From positions 1 through 6,441 of the forward strand of contig VAZL01000393.1 of the NCBI GenBank assembly GCA_005883445.1: DNA of 6,441 nt. The letters run 5' to 3'. This DNA comes from Alphaproteobacteria bacterium (GTDB lineage Bacteria > Pseudomonadota > Alphaproteobacteria > Rhizobiales > Xanthobacteraceae). Below the pieces are notes generated by a model. It was not told where the DNA came from and ran no database searches. It was given only the letters and a program-made list of their open reading frames with translations. The translations under genes were made by a program, and so were the position numbers. Shown piece after piece: positions 6,375 through 6,441 of the stretch. How positions within the stretch are numbered: position 1 is the first letter of the stretch; each line of letters starts with the position of its first letter.

Positions 6375-6441
6375 TGGGCAGATCCTCGAACACGCCATAG
6401 GCTGCGACACCGTCGTTGCGCTTGCGCAACATGGCAAACAG
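6367..6441 (-). CDS. C-terminal end of an unidentified upstream gene
   Basis: The last 24 codons of a frame entering from the right edge read LFAMLRKRNDGVAAYGVFED and then LPNE before TGA at 6367-6369. The frame is open from the edge and overlaps the adaptor start in the arrangement ATGAATGA. Such tight overlap points to co-transcription and translational coupling with the adaptor. A short basic then acidic tail like this would suit the cytoplasmic end of an RND pump after its last membrane helix. That is a guess from position; the fragment is too short to identify. Confidence 0.55.
   Translation of the reverse strand: MFAMLRKRNDGVAAYGVFEDLPNE
6383..6387 (-). promoter_or_regulatory. ribosome binding site that decides the adaptor start
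   Basis: On the minus strand GAGGA lies 8 bases before the ATG at 6372-6374, inside the end of the preceding gene. It supports this ATG over the in-frame ATG at 6437. Confidence 0.6.

Overview
The window is GC-rich chromosomal DNA from a proteobacterium. TRAP transporter genes, an RND-type adaptor and a secreted Ser/Thr/Pro-rich protein together suggest an alphaproteobacterium, perhaps Bradyrhizobium-like Hyphomicrobiales. That assignment is inference: there is no rRNA or marker gene here.

Layout from left to right. (1) Positions 1-989, minus strand: a patatin-like phospholipase whose 3' end lies beyond the left edge. It carries a one-base deletion near 603, so its two halves, with the catalytic Ser in one and the catalytic Asp in the other, lie in different frames. 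A 20-bp-period tandem duplication covers its start codon. (2) Positions 990-1370: a region without a convincing gene, separating the divergent patatin gene and TRAP operon. (3) Positions 1371-4197, plus strand: a complete, tightly packed TRAP operon, dctQ (small membrane subunit), dctM (large membrane subunit) and dctP (periplasmic solute receptor). dctQ and dctM overlap by ATGA, and dctP follows after 32 bases with a strong ribosome binding site. (4) Positions 4214-5002, minus strand and convergent with dctP: an exported, extremely Ser/Thr/Pro/Ala/Gly-rich protein of unknown function with almost no charged residues. (5) Positions 5088-6374, minus strand: a periplasmic adaptor (membrane fusion protein) of an RND efflux pump. 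(6) Positions 6367-6441: the last codons of an upstream gene that overlaps the adaptor start.

How the genes work together: DctP should capture an organic acid in the periplasm and deliver it to the DctQ-DctM membrane complex for ion-coupled uptake. The adaptor should join an inner-membrane RND pump to an outer-membrane channel. Neither partner is visible, although the overlapping upstream gene is a candidate. The patatin gene and the Ser/Thr/Pro-rich gene show no evident functional link to the transporters. I see no CRISPR array, tRNA, rRNA, phage or insertion sequence, and no convincing new multi-gene system. The items most worth following up are the frameshifted patatin gene with its duplicated start region, and the charge-depleted secreted protein.
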